64,000 nucleotides of DNA from Lepraria neglecta (lineage: Eukaryota > Ascomycota > Lecanoromycetes > Lecanorales > Stereocaulaceae): contig CM065649.1 of assembly GCA_033220425.1 (NCBI GenBank), forward strand, positions 1,364,001-1,428,000, written 5' to 3'. Position 1 is the first letter of the stretch. Each line of letters opens with the position of its first letter. The translations under genes were made by a program, and so were the position numbers. This document shows positions 1 to 13,515 of this stretch, one piece after another. Under the pieces are notes generated by a model. It was not told the DNA's origin. It did no database searches and saw only the letters and a program-made list of their open reading frames with translations.

Positions 1-1581
1 CTTACTACTTCTAATAGTATAACTAGCGTATAATAATAAAAGGTTAGATATAATAGGTCTAATACTATTCTTTACCAACTACGGAAAGAATATAAATATA
101 TTTCTATAACCTAGGGATAGACCTAATATAGAAAAAGCCTTAGTTAAGGTAGATGAACTAAAGAATTTATATAAAGATATATAAAAGACGATTAAAAGCT
201 TAAATAATAAGTTAAAGGAATATATTAATAGTAAAAGAAAGAATATTCCTCAGCTTAAAGAGGGGGATAAAGTATACCTCCTAATAAAAAATATAAAGAT
301 AACAAGACTAAGTAAGAAACTAGATTATATTAAGGTCGGACTATTCTTAATTAAGAAGGTAAAGGGGGCTATTAACTATAAACTCGAGCTTCTACCTGAC
401 GCTAAAGTATATCCGGTATTCTATATCTTACTTCTAGAGCTAGTAGACTCTAATATACTACTCTAAGAAACGTTTTATTATAATATTAAGGAAGAAATAG
501 AGTATAAGGTTAAGAGGATCCTAGATAGAAGGAATTAGTTCTATCTAGTTAAATAGAAAGGGTATAACAAAACGGAAAGTACCTAGGAACCTCTTAGGAA
601 CCTTACGGGGAATTGCGGGGAATACCTATAAGAGTTTTATCGGAGATAAGAGAAGACTAGTCGAAACTCTCAGGGCCCTCTAGGCCGGGGGGAGGTCGAA
701 CTGCTCGGAGCCGACGTTAAATATTAGACCGTCAGGAGTATCGGAAGGAAGGTCTTTATCCTTCTCTAACTCCTCTATATTCTATAACTCGCGCTTAACT
801 AACTTTTTCTCTTTATCCTAGACTCGATTAAATTATAATTAGAGGTATATAAGTTTCGCCTGCGTTTCTTTTATTTCTAACCAAGTATTATCACGTACTT
901 TCTTAATACGACATATCTCGTCGACGGATATAACTAGGTTATACTTCTTACCTACAGTAACGCAGTTAGAATAACGGTCTAAATAGACGCCTACTAAGCA
1001 CTACTTATTACCCTTTATACAAAGAGTATAAGGATATATTACGAATCTGGATAATTTACCGGAAAGCTCTCTGTGACGGATAAGGGGATCTTTAGAATAG
1101 ATATTTCGACGAGGAGGTATAAAGGACGGATAGTTTCTCGGGACGAGAAATCTGGAAGGAGGGGCTAGTATTAGAACCCTTGGTTCTGACAGGACTGTCC
1201 TATAGGACAAGGTACTATAGATAGAACTAGTAGCTGAAGCGATGAGCGTAACGAGCGCTGTACGCTTATAGCGCTTAAGAATAATAAGCGCGATAAGCGC
1301 CGTACGCTCCTAACGCTTATGGAATACTTGGCAGGATTTCTTATGTCTATATATACGGGGCTCTGCCTACTATTTGGAACAGCGTGTTTAACTTGGTTAA
1401 TCTTCCTAGTACTCCTTATACTATACTTTACTAGTTATTAATATAGAACGTATTAGTTACCTACACCTAAGAAGACTGCTATTCTACCTGAGTGACTCCT
1501 CTCCCACAGAAGTATAAGATACACGACACCCTACGTCGGTTATCGCACCGTTAGGTAAACGACTAGACGTAGGTCGTAACA
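1..1581 (+). mobile_element. 3' part of a Ty3/Gypsy chromodomain LTR element (family A), fossil
   Basis: This stretch is co-linear with the last 1.6 kb of the complete element at 3015-9604. It holds the end of the pol region, a chromodomain-like tail, a polypurine stretch and one LTR. Its 5' part lies beyond the window. The sequence is TA-rich and interrupted by many stops, so it is an old broken copy. It abuts the inverted element B at 1582, so it probably inserted into B as well, but its left junction cannot be seen here. The LTR is more diverged than the pair at 3015-9604. Confidence 0.85.
1169..1581 (+). repeat. LTR of the family A copy at the window's left edge
   Basis: It matches the two 436-bp LTRs at 3015 and 9169 over its whole length, including the GAGCGC-rich palindromic stretch and the shared ending GTCGTAACA. 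It is about 23 bp shorter because of one internal gap, and it carries more transitions than the other two copies. Confidence 0.85.
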
Positions 1582-3014
1582 CTAGTTATCCTATTTCTGG
1601 TTAACGTAGTACCTAAGGTACGCTTCTATTATCTGATTTGTATATTCTATTTATCTATCTATCTACGGATAGTATACTATTAATATTCTTAGTTTCGTTC
1701 TAATTACTCCGATAAGTATCTTCTAGTAATTAGATATAAAGAGCTTGTCTCTATCTAATATAATCGACTTTAGTATACTATAATCCCTTATTAGCCTATC
1801 TAGCAGTACGAATACTAGTTGATCTACTTTATAGATTTCCTTGAAAGGTACTATAATAGTATACTTCGTTAGTTTATCTATAATAACTATAATTAAATTA
1901 AAGGTATCCTATATAGCTAGATCTTTAGATAGTAGTAACTTAACTATAAAGTCTATTATAATATTGTCCTATAGTAATTCTAGAACTAGTATAAATTATA
2001 TTTGTCCATATTTGGTATATTATATAGACTTATTCTGCTAGTATTGAATATATTCTTTAATATATTATTCAACGCGCGCTCGAAGTTTTAGCGCCGTGTA
2101 TCCTCGTCCTAGAAGTTCTACTATCTTAGTAACTCCCGGATAACCTTGTAATAGGTCGTCGTGGTGATCCCTGATTACTTCTTCTATATATTATTCAGGT
2201 AGATAAGTTTTCCCCTAGTATTTAAGTAATACCGTATCCGGCTAATCCTTTCTTAGGATTGTTACGAATATATTATCTTCGTAGGCCTTTATAATCCTGT
2301 TAGTCGTATTAGGTCCTATTATATAAAGGGTTATGGCTAATACCTAGTATAGTACTAATAATCTATCGGCTTCTTTCTTTAGGATTAGTCGTTCTATAAT
2401 ATTCTTTTCTTCTATATAGTCTAATCGCCTACTAAAGGTATCTACTCGACTATTATCCTTCCCTAGGGTATAGGTTATCTTGAACTTATATTAACCTAGT
2501 AGTTCTAACTATCGGACCTATTATCTATTTAACTCCTTTATTATTATAAAGTTAAGAAGGTTCTTATAGTCCGTAAAGATAGTTAAGTCCGAGTAGCTTT
2601 CTATATATACTCGCCAGTTCTAAAGTATATATACTACGGCAAGTAACTCCTTGTCGTGTATATTATAGTTCTATTCTACTACTAATATCTTCCTTAAATA
2701 GTAGGTAACTAGATACTATTTTTAGTCTTTTATCTAGTATAAGTATACTCCTATTATAAGATCCGATATATCTATTTCGATACGAGCTAGCTCGTTTATT
2801 TAAAAGGTATAGAGTACTAGTAGATCTATATATACCTTCTTTAGTATATTAAACGCCTTCTATTAGTCTTTTCCCTATATAAATCCGATATCCTTCTTAG
2901 TAATATCTATTAGCGATAGTATCTTCTTAGAGTAGCCCTCGATAAACTTCCTATTAAAGTTAGCAAATCCTAAGAAGCTTTATACTACTTTGACGTCCTA
3001 TAGTATAGGCTATT
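1582..3014 (-). mobile_element. Left part of a Ty3/Gypsy LTR element (family B), inverted, fossil
   Basis: Read on the minus strand this continues the element at 9605-13208. The two parts were one piece before element A inserted between them. The minus strand here corresponds to the RNase H and integrase region of pol. A second copy of the same region lies at 13209-13515. It is TA-rich, riddled with stops and has no usable reading frame. The left end is cut off by the family A copy ending at 1581. Confidence 0.75.
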
Positions 3015-3450
3015 TGTTAGAACCCTCGGTTCTAACAGGACTATCCTGTAGGACAAGACACTACAGACAGGACTAGCAGCTGAAGCGATGAGCGCAACGA
3101 GCGCAGTGCGCTCATGGCGCTCAGGAATGATGAGCGCAATGAGCGCCGTGCGCTCATAACGCTCATGGATTGCTTGGCAGGATTTCTTATATCTATATAT
3201 ACGGGGCTTTGCCCGTTGTTTGGAATAGTATATTCAACTTGATTTAACTTGACAAACCATTACTTGGTTAATCTTCCTGGTATTCCTTGTACTATACTTT
3301 ACTAGTTATCAATATAGAACGCATTGATTACCTACAACCATAAAGACTGCCCTCTACCTGAGTAACTCCTCTCCTACAGAAGCATAAGATATCTACACCC
3401 ATACCCGGTTATCGCACCGTTAGGTAAACGATCGGATGTGGGTCGTAACA
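3015..3450 (+). repeat. 5' LTR of element A
   Basis: It is a 436-bp direct repeat of 9169-9604, starting TGTTAGAACC and ending GTCGTAACA, so it has TG...CA ends. Positions 3085-3172 hold an array of GAGCGC and its complement, which could fold into hairpins. Confidence 0.93.
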
Positions 3451-6400
3451 CTTTGAACACCCTAAGGGATGAGTTCTTCAACAACTTCAGGCAGAAACCC
3501 TACCCTAAGCACCTCAACAGTTACTAGCTAGAGACGCTATACTATAGACGAAGGATCTGGAAAAAGGATCAAGGTTGTAGTACCAGACCTATACTATAGA
3601 GACAGGGATAAGCTTGAGCCATAGCTCACACAAGTATAACTATACCTTCTATTCCAGGGAGACTTGCTCCTAGTAACTAGACACACTACCTTCGCCATAT
3701 CGTACCTACGAGGACGGGCCCAAAAGTGGGTTAAACCTTTCCTAAAGAAGTATATAGAAGACAACGACGAAGACGGCGACGTTAAGTCATAGATGGAAAG
3801 TATGCCAAAGTTTATGGTTGAAATCCGCCGTATATTCGGACCTTCCAACGAGGCAAACGCAGTAACACGCATCATTCAGCATATGAAATAGAAGAAGTCA
3901 GCGTTAGAGTTTTCAACTCAATTTCAAATATACGCTACTAAAACAGGCTGGGATGATGATGCGCTAATGATAATATATCATCAAGGCCTCAAAGACAATA
4001 TCAAAGACGAGCTTATAAGATTCGGAGGAGTAATCGATACTCTAGACGGACTCATTGAAAATGCGATCGAAATCGACGACAAACTATTCGAATGATCTAT
4101 AGAGAAACGGTATAACGGAGGAGTTAGCGGAACCCGATATAAGGGATTCTTTTCAAAAACAAGGAATTACTAATAAGACTACGGGGAACGCAATACTTAC
4201 TGTGGCATAGTGCCAATAGAGATTAACTTTGTTTAGATAGGAAAGAAGAAAGGAAACTTTAAAGGGAAAAAGCAGCACGGGGGAAAGAAAGCAATTACTT
4301 GCTATAGCTATAGCAAACTAGGCTATATGGCTAGAGACTACAGGTCGAAGAATATGGTATACCGACCGCAGATTAACGCAATGGAAGGAGGACCTCTAGA
4401 TAACGAGGAGAACTCCGGAGAAACATGGTCACTCTATAATACAGAAGAATTAAGTTAGGATTCGGAAGGCGATACCTTCGAATTAGAATTTAATAAAGAA
4501 GTATAGAGGTATTACTATAGGGATGGTGATAGATCTTAATAGTATAAGACAGATCAGGAACAGCGGAAAGCTAGTCCAGAGAGACTAGCGTCGATACCCG
4601 AACCTGGATCTACTATATCCCAAGTAGAAGGAAAATTGCTAGAAGTTAACGAACCTCAATCGGACGAAGACGAATATAAACTCTTTAACGAAATCGAAAG
4701 TAAAGTACGAGGCGTATTAAATAAGTAATTATCTGTAAAACCCAAATGGGACGAACCTATACAAGACTATCGATATAACAGGGAATATTAGTAATATAGC
4801 GAGATTCTATATACTAAATGTATACTACCTGATTATTTAGTATATAGAGAGGAAAGAGGCCGTCTAGCGAAAGAATACACAGTACCCTTACTCAAAAAAG
4901 CTTACTATAGAGAAATATAGTAGTATAAGTATAAAGAAGACAGATACTAATAGTATCTTGCAAGCAAGAGGAAGTATTACTACTTCCTATACTTTATAGA
5001 GAAGTAGGAAAAGGAAAGAAACAACTCACTCAAAGTCTTTAAGAGGGGAGCTTATAACCAAGTACTATAGTATAGCTGCCTATATAATAAATATATTCCG
5101 CACAGAGGTATAAAGGAAGTACATAGCTTCCTACTATTATAGGGAAAAGAATGATCTCTTATACTACAGGGAAGCATAAGGAGATTAATACGTTATTCCC
5201 TAAACAACAATTATGTTCCGCCCAATACCACACTTATATTATTATACCAGTAAATATCAATAGATAGCGGACCGTAGCGATAATAGACAGCGGAGCTACA
5301 GGAAATTTCATCTCAAGGAGTTTAGTAGACTTAAGCGGCCTACCAACCCGAAAGAAGAAATTATCTTACGAGCTACGCCTGGCTAACAGGTTAGTATTCT
5401 TAATAGGAAAAGTAGAGGAGGAAACACGCTCCCTACCAGTAATAATTCAGCAATACCACAAGGAGATTACATTCGACATAGTTAGGATAGCTACTCATAA
5501 TATCATTTTGGGAATACCTTAGTTAAATAAATATAATCCAGAAATCAACTAGAAGACGAAAGAACTTAAATTCGGATAATCTAGAAACATCACCAGTATC
5601 AGACCTATCAGTTAACAGTAGACAACAATAGATAAGAGAAAGAACCGAAGACCGGTCGAAGCATATATTACTTCATTCTTAAATAATAAGAGCGGCTTCC
5701 AAGAGAGAAGGCTCGACTCCTTAGTTACTAGCAAAGGTTAGCGGGATACCAAAGAGAGAGCTACTAAAGGAAAAGACGAACCTTCTGCAATCCCTCAGGA
5801 ATATAAATAGTAGGCACACCTATTCGAGGAAGAGACGAGCGCAAAAGCGTTACCTAAGCACCAGCCATAGGATTATAAGATTGAACTCGAAACTAGCAAG
5901 GCGCCGACATTTGGACCTATCTATATATTATCAGAAAAGGAACTTACTATACTTTGCAGGTACATCGATAAGAACCTTAAGAAAGGATTTATTCGGGAAT
6001 CCAAATCACTAGCAGGTTATCCAATCCTCTTCGCGCTGAAGAAGGATAGAAGCTTAAGGCTATACATCAACTACCGAAAGTTGAACAATATCACTATTAA
6101 AAACAGGTATCCTTTACCAAACATTAGCGAGCTATAGGATCGGCTTAGTAAGGCAAAGATATTTACGAAACTGGATCTCAGAGGCATATACAATCTAATC
6201 TGGATAAAAGAAGGCGAAGAATGGAAAACTGCCTTCTAGACCAGATATGGCCACTATAAATATCTAGTGATGCCGTTTAGACTCACCAACGTACTAGCAA
6301 CCTGCCAAGCACTTATTAATAACGTTGTACAAGCATACTTAGATCGAATAGCGATAGCGTACCTCGACAATATCTTGATTTACTCTAAGAAAAAGGAAGA

Positions 6401-9168
6401 ATATATTAAGTATATACAGGACGTTATCGAATGCCTGTCACAAGCGGGACTTCTCCTTAAACCAGAAAAGTGCGAATTTTACAGGGACTCTATTAAGTTC
6501 CTAGGATTTATAGTCAGCACAAAAGGCATTAGCATAAGCCTAGAAAAAATCAAAGCTATAGCGGAATAGCCTATACTACAGGACGTCAAAGCAGTACAAA
6601 GTTTCTTAGGATTTGCCAACTTTAACAGGAAGTTTATTAAGGGCTACTCAAAGAAAGCACTTCCACTTACAGATATTACTAAGAAGGATATCGGATTCAT
6701 ATAGGGACAAGAACAACAAAGATTGTTTGACACGTTAAAAAAAGCATATGCGGATCTACCAGTACTCTATACCTTTCAAGCCAACGAACCGGCTCGTATC
6801 AAAATAGATACCTCGGACCTCGTAATAGGAGTATGCCTTTGTCAAATAAAGGACTAAAAGTAGTATCCAGTTACCTACTTTTCACGAAAGATATCAGCAG
6901 CAGAACAAAACTATAATATACACGACAAAGAACTACTTGCCGTAGTATATATACTTCAAAATTAGAGAGTATACGCAGAAAGCTACTCGGACCTAACCAT
7001 CTTCACGGATTACAAGAATCTTCTTAACTTTACAACAACAAAAGAGTTAAACAGGAGATAAGTTAGATAGTCAGAACTACTCAGATAATATAAGTTCAAG
7101 ATAACCTATACCCCAGGAAAAGATAATGGTCGAGTAGATACGCTTAGCAGGCGATCGGACTATATAGAAAAAAAGAACGTCACGGAACGACCAATCCTAA
7201 AACGAGAAGCCGATAGATCATTAGTACCACATCAGGCATTGGCAATGACCCTTCGTATATCAGGACCTAATACGACTGATAGGATCGTAAAGGCCTACAA
7301 CAACGATACATTCGCAACAAAGCTACGACAGGATCAACCGGATTCAGTATTGCTCAGATATCAGGAGAAAACTTACTTACCTGATATATACGTTGAAGAA
7401 GTGATCAGGGATCACTACAATGACCCTTTGCAAGGTCACCCTAGAGTATCCAAGACTATAGAACTCTTAGGATAAGGATACGCAGCGCCGAAGCTTCGGA
7501 CGCGCGTTAAACAATATATTAAAGAATGTATTCAATGCCAGCAGAACAAGTCTACACGACACGCCAAATACGGGCAAATTCAGTTTGTACCTGTACCAGA
7601 ATCACTATAGGATGATATCATAATGGACTTCGTGGTCAAACTACTACCTTCGAAGGATCCGGCTACGCAGGATACCTTTGACTCAATTATAGTCATTATA
7701 GATAAACTTACTAAATATACGATCATAATACCGTTCAAGGAGACGTATAAAGTAGATCAGTTAGCTTTTATACTACTAGACAAGCTGATAAGAGATCATA
7801 GCATACCTAAGTCGATAACATCCGACAGAGACAAGTTGTTCACTTCCAATTACTGGAGAACGTTAATAGCAACGATTGGGACTAAACTTCGGATATCAAC
7901 AGCGTACCACCTATAGACTAATAGACAAACGGAACGTGCGAATCAAACAATAGAAGTATATCTCAGATACTATATGAACCTAAAACAAGATAATTAGGTT
8001 TCACTACTTCCGATAGTATAACTAGCATATAACAATAAGAGATTAGACACGACAGGTCTAATACCATTCTTTACCAACCACGGAAAGAATATAAACACAT
8101 TTCTATAACTAAGGGAAGGACCTAACACAGAAAAAGCCCTAGTTAAGGTAGAAGAGCTAAAGAAGTTATATAAGGATATACAAATAACGATTAAAAGCTC
8201 TAATAATAAGTTAAAGGGATAGGTCAATAGTAAAAGAAAGAATATTCCTCAGCTTAAAGAGGGGGATAAAGTATACCTCCTAATAAAAAATATAAAGATA
8301 ACGAGACTAAGTAAGAAATTAGATTACGTCAAGGTTAGACCATTCTTGATTAAGAAGGTAAAGGGGGCCGTTAACTATAAACTCAAGCTTCTACCTGACG
8401 CTAAGGTATATCCGGTATTCTATATCTTACTTCTAGAGCTAGCAGACTCTAATATACTACTCTAAGAAACGTTTTATTATAACATTAAGGAAGAAACAGA
8501 GTATAAGGTCGAGAGGATCCTAGATAGAAGAAATCAGTTCTATCTAGTTAAATAGAAAGGGTATAACAAAACGGAAAGTACCTAGGAACCTCTTAAGAAC
8601 CTTGCAGGGAATTACGGGGAACGCCTATAAGAGTTTCATCGGAGATAAGAGAAGACCAGTCGAAACTCTCGGGGCCCTCTAGGCCGGGGAGGAGGTCGAA
8701 CTACTCGGAGCCGACGTTGAACATCAAGCCGTTAGGGGTGTCAGAAGGAAGGCCCTTATCCTTCTCTAACTCCTTAATATTCTATAACTCGCGCTTAACC
8801 AACTTTTTCTCTTCGTCCTAGACTCGATCGAATTATAGTTAGAGGCGTATAAGTTTCGCCTGCGTTTCTTTTATTTCCGACTAAGTATTATCGCATACTT
8901 TCTTAATACAACGCATCTCGTTAATAGACATAACTAGGTTACACTTCTTGCCTGCAGCGATATAGTTAGAACAACGATCTAAACGGACACCCACTAAGCA
9001 TTATCTATTGCCCTTCGTACAGAGAGTACAAGGATATATCACGAATCTAGATAATTCACTAGAGAGTTCTTTACAACGAACGATAGGATCTTTAGAACAG
9101 ATATTTCAACGAGGAGGTATAAAGGACGGATAGTTTCTCGGGACGAGAAATCTGGAGGAGGGGGCTAG

Positions 9169-9604
9169 TATTAGAACCCTCGGTTCTAACAGGACTATCC
9201 TGTAGGACAAGACACTACAGACAGGACTAGCAGCTGAAGCGATGAGCGCAACGAGCGCAGTGCGCTCATGGCGCTCAGGAATGATAAGCGCAATGAGCGC
9301 CGTGCGCTCATAACGCTCATGGATTGCTTGGCAGGATTTCTTATATCTACATATACGGGGCTTTGCCCGTTGTTTGGAACAGTGTATTCAACTTGATTTA
9401 ACTTAACAAACCATTACTTGGTTAATCTTCCTAGTATTCCTTGCACTATACTTTACTAGTTATTAATATAGAATGTATTGATTACCTACAACCACAAAGA
9501 CTGCCCTCTACCTGAGTGACTCCTCTCCCACAGAAGCATAAGACATCTACACCTATACCCGGTTATCGCACCGTTAGGTAAACGATCGGACGTGGGTCGT
9601 AACA
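9169..9604 (+). repeat. 3' LTR of element A
   Basis: It is a 436-bp direct repeat of 3015-3450 with about 17 differences, all transitions. A purine-rich tract (about 9150-9165) just upstream fits the polypurine tract that primes plus-strand synthesis in this family. Confidence 0.93.
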
Positions 9605-12600
9605 CTATTCAGCTATAGCTTTAATCTTCTCCGGGCTTATACTAATACCTTTTATACTAACTATAAATCCTAGAAACTCTACTAATTCCCTATAGAATTC
9701 GTACTTTTCTGGTTTAAGAAGAAGTTTCGCTTATAATAGGTATCCGAGGATATCCTATATATACGTAATATATTCTTTCTTATTTTTAGAATAAATTAGT
9801 ATATTATCGAGGTACGCTATCGCTGTTCGATCTAAGTATACTCGTACGATATTATTAATAAGTGCTTAGCAGGTTACTAGTACGTTAGTAAGTCCAAACG
9901 GTATTACTAGATACTTATAGTAGCTATATCTCGTTCGGAAGGTAGTTTTCTATTCCTCGCCTTCTTTTATCCGAATTAGGTTATATATACCTCTAAGATC
10001 TAGTTTAGTAAATATCTTTACTTTCCCGAGCCGGTCCTATAGCTTATTGATATTAGGTAAAGGGTATCTATTCTTAATTATAATATCGTTTAACTTTTAA
10101 TAGTCGATATATAGTTATAGGCTTCTATCCTTCTTTAGTATAAAGAGGATTAGGTAACCTACTAGTAATTTAGATTCTCGAATAAATCCCTTTTTAAGGT
10201 TCTCGTTAATATACCCGCGAAGTACTTTAAGTTCCTTTTCTAATAATACGTAAATAGGTCTAAATATTAGTTACTTACTAGGTTCGAGTTCGATCTTATA
10301 ATCCTATAGCTAATACTTAGGTAATACTTCTATATTCGTCTCTTCCTCGAATAAGTACGCCTACTTACTATATTCCTGAGGGATAGAGAGTATATTAGTT
10401 CCTCTTCTAACTCTTACTTTATTATCCCGCTAACCTTTACTAGTAACTATAGAGTTAGACTACCTTTTAGTACCGTCCTTATACGAAGCTAAGGTAATAT
10501 ATACCTCGACCGGTCTTCGGTTTAACTTCTTATCTACTATTAAACGCTGCTAATACGTAGGTATAATTCTAGTAATATTGCCGGATTAATTAATCCTGAG
10601 TACTCCTCGAGCCTAATCGATTATTAGGTTATACTTCTTTAACTAAGGTATTTCTAAAATTATATAATAGATAGCTATCCTAATAACGTTAAAGGTAATC
10701 TCCTTATAGTAGCGCTAAATTATAATAGATAATAAAAGTATCTCTTCGTTTACCTTTCCTATTAATAGTATTAACCTATTAGCTATCTAGAGATTATACT
10801 ACTATAACTTCTTTCGAGTTAGTATTCTAGTCGTCTATACTAGATCTCGTAAGATAAAGTTTCTAGTAGCTCTAGAGTCTATTATCGCAACGGTCCGCTG
10901 TCTATTAACAATTACCGGTATCTTTATATATATATCGTATTGCGCGGAATATAGATATTATTTAGGGGTTAATATATTAATCTCCTTATAGCTACCCCTA
11001 CTATAAGGGATTACTCTTTTCCCGCTTATAGGAGTAGGAACCCTACCTTTAACTTCGACTATATATACTTCTCGTAGTTATTATATAGACAGGCGTACTA
11101 TTCTATTAAATAGTATTCTCTAGCGCTTAGGTTATTATTTAATTCGTAGATAACTCTCTTTAACTATTCCTTATAGTATCCTAGGAAGTATTAGTAAATT
11201 CTTTTCGTCGCGAGGTACTATAGATATCCGTTTTCCTTATATTCGTAGTAATAGCTATATCCGTAGGGTAGTATTCTTACTGGCCCCTTAGCTATATTCC
11301 TTAGTATACTATACTATATATAGTAAAGCGATATATATTCTTCCTATAGTATACTCTTATAACCTTAGTAATTCCGATCTATTCGATAGTCTAGCTATAT
11401 ATATTCCTTAGAGCTTTCTTCTTCTTCCTTAGATATAGTAGTTTTAGATATTATCCTTCTTAGTAGTCGTATTTCTTCCTACTTAGCTTCTAACGTACTA
11501 AGGGCTTCTTTCTACTCTAGATCTATTTCGCTTTCTTCCTAATCCTATTTAGACTTTTCTTCTTAAGCCTTACTACTATCTTTAGTATTTAGGTCGTTCC
11601 TATATTATTCCCTAATACGCGCGTTAAACTTCCTTATAAAGTCGTTATCGCCGTTTTCGAATTCTTTATCGAGTTCTTCTTATATTATCCTATTATACTA
11701 GGAACTAATATCTTCTTCAACTTTATCCTATACTAGTAGAATCTCCTTAGGCGTATCGTCTATATTGTTCTAGGTATATACTTTCTCTAGTATATTTAGC
11801 TATAGTTAATATACTATATTTTTCGACTTATAGTCTCTAGTAAAGTAGCCCGGTTTACTATAGCTATAATACTTTAGTATTTTCTTATTACCCCCTTACT
11901 ACTTCTTGCCCCTAGCTAGCCTCCTAAAGGCCTATTTACCTTTCTTCTCCGTAAAGTCTAGTTCTATAGACGTATACCCGTAGGGGTTATATTCTTTATA
12001 TCCTAGATAATAGCTCCTTGATTTAGCGAAAAAGCTTAAGCGTCCTATTCCGCCGACTCCTCTATTATACCTCTTCTCTATAGTTCTTTTAAATAGTTTA
12101 TTATTAATTTCGATTACTTCTTTAATTAGTTTATTAAGGGTATTAATAATAATCCCTAACCTTATAAGCTTATCTTTAATATTATCCTTAAGACCTCTCC
12201 GATATATAGTTATTAATATATTATCGTTCTAGTTAGTCTTTACTATATATTACTAAAATTAAGTCGAGTACTCTAATATAGATTTCTTCTAGGTTATATA
12301 CTAGATAGTTTATATTACTATATTAACTTCGTTTAATAGACCGAATATATAGTAGATTTCGAGTCTAAATATAGCTATACTCTCTATCTATTATTTGATT
12401 TCGCCGTCTTCGTCGTTATCTTCTATATACTTCTTTAGGAATAGATTAACCTACTTTTAGGCTCTTCTATATAAGTAAGTAATAGCGAAGGTAGGATATT
12501 ATTATATAGGTATAAGGTCTCCTTAGAACTTTAAGTAAAGTAATACCTAGAATAGCTATCCCTCGAGCTTATCTCTCTCTCCGTAGTATAAGTCGGGCTA

Positions 12601-13208
12601 GGCTATCTTAATATATCTGCTGAGTCCTTTATTAATAGTTGGGTATTATTATCCGCTTCCTCCTCCTAAGGAGCTTGGGGTAGGTACCCTAGGGTCTCTT
12701 AGTATAGTACTTATCCTTAAGGGTACTCAAAGTGTTACGAATACGTTACGTACTGTATATCGTATATAGATTGATTCTTAATAGGGATAGAGGTATAACT
12801 AGACAAGAGTATAAAGCAGGCTTCTAGTAATACTAAGCGAGTCTAGTATATAATTAGATAATATATATTTAGTGCCTAGCCTAAGAGATCTATTATATAT
12901 AGTAAATAATTAAATAGTAAATATAAAGCAAGTTGAGCACGATACTCTAAGTGGTAAGTAGTACTCTATATATATAGATATACGAAAGTCCGCCAAGCCT
13001 CTCTTAAGCGTACTAATCGCACTGCGCTTATTGCGCTCATTATTCTTGAGCGTACTAAGCGCGCTACGCTTATAGTACCTATCGCTTAGTATGCCAAGCC
13101 TCAGGGTCTTATCCGAGTCGGATACTAATTCGTTCGACTTAGTGCCAAGCCCGTTCGATAACATTCGACAACTATGCGTTCAAGACAGTACGGTTGTGGC
13201 TTGTAATA
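9605..13208 (-). mobile_element. Main part of inverted Ty3/Gypsy element (family B), fossil, split by element A
   Basis: Read on the minus strand, 12.7 kb down to 9.6 kb runs from the gag region through protease (near 10.9 kb) into reverse transcriptase. A YLDN-type RT core is visible near 9.8 kb. The rest of pol continues at 3014-1582 on the other side of element A. One LTR is present at 12733-13208; the other is not in the window. The element is TA-rich with dozens of stops. Since A lies inside it, B is older than A here. Confidence 0.8.
12733..13208 (-). repeat. LTR of element B (5' LTR in its own orientation)
   Basis: This 476-bp stretch has inverted terminal bases of the TGTTAC...GTAACA type (one end altered) and lies next to the start of B's coding region. 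It shares a GAGCGC-type palindromic module (about 13005-13090) with the otherwise different family A LTR. Part of it is repeated at 14510-14627. Confidence 0.7.
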
Positions 13209-13515
13209 TAGTTATACTATTAGAAGTAGTAAAACCTAGTTATCCTATTTCTAGTTCACGTAATATCTTAAATATACTTCTATTATTTGGTTTGTACGTT
13301 TAGTTTATCTATTAGTCTATAGATAGTATACCGTCGATATCCGAAGTTTGGTTCTAATTACTACTATAAGCGTTCTCTAGTAGTTAGAAGTAAATAATTT
13401 ATCTCTATCGGATATTATTGAATATAGTATACTATAATCTCTTATTAGTCTATCGAGTAGTATAAAGGCTAACTAATCTACTTTATAGGTTTCTTTGAAT
13501 AGTATTATAATTATA
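13209..13515 (-). mobile_element. Fragment of a second family B copy (integrase region), fossil
   Basis: It aligns with 1582-1880 along its length, in the same orientation, and ends abruptly near 13515 where base composition changes. This implies that the B copy with the LTR at 12733-13208 landed in or next to an older B copy. Confidence 0.7.

Larger units (their letters stand above)
3015..9604 (+). mobile_element. Full-length Ty3/Gypsy chromodomain LTR retrotransposon (family A), broken
   Basis: The element is 6.6 kb with two 436-bp LTRs and a perfect 5-bp target duplication, CTATT, at 3010-3014 and 9605-9609. Visible parts in order are a gag region with a zinc-knuckle-like stretch near 4300, an aspartic protease core (DSGATGNFIS, near 5285-5314), reverse transcriptase with YLDN near 6363, RNase H near 6800-7150, integrase with an HHCC-like stretch near 7410-7560 and core near 7620-8000, and a chromodomain-like tail near 8490-8630. 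This order is that of chromodomain-bearing Ty3/Gypsy elements. It is structurally complete but broken by dozens of stops. The LTRs differ by about 17 sites, all transitions, so RIP rather than age explains most of the change. The insertion may be fairly recent. It interrupts element B. Confidence 0.92.
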
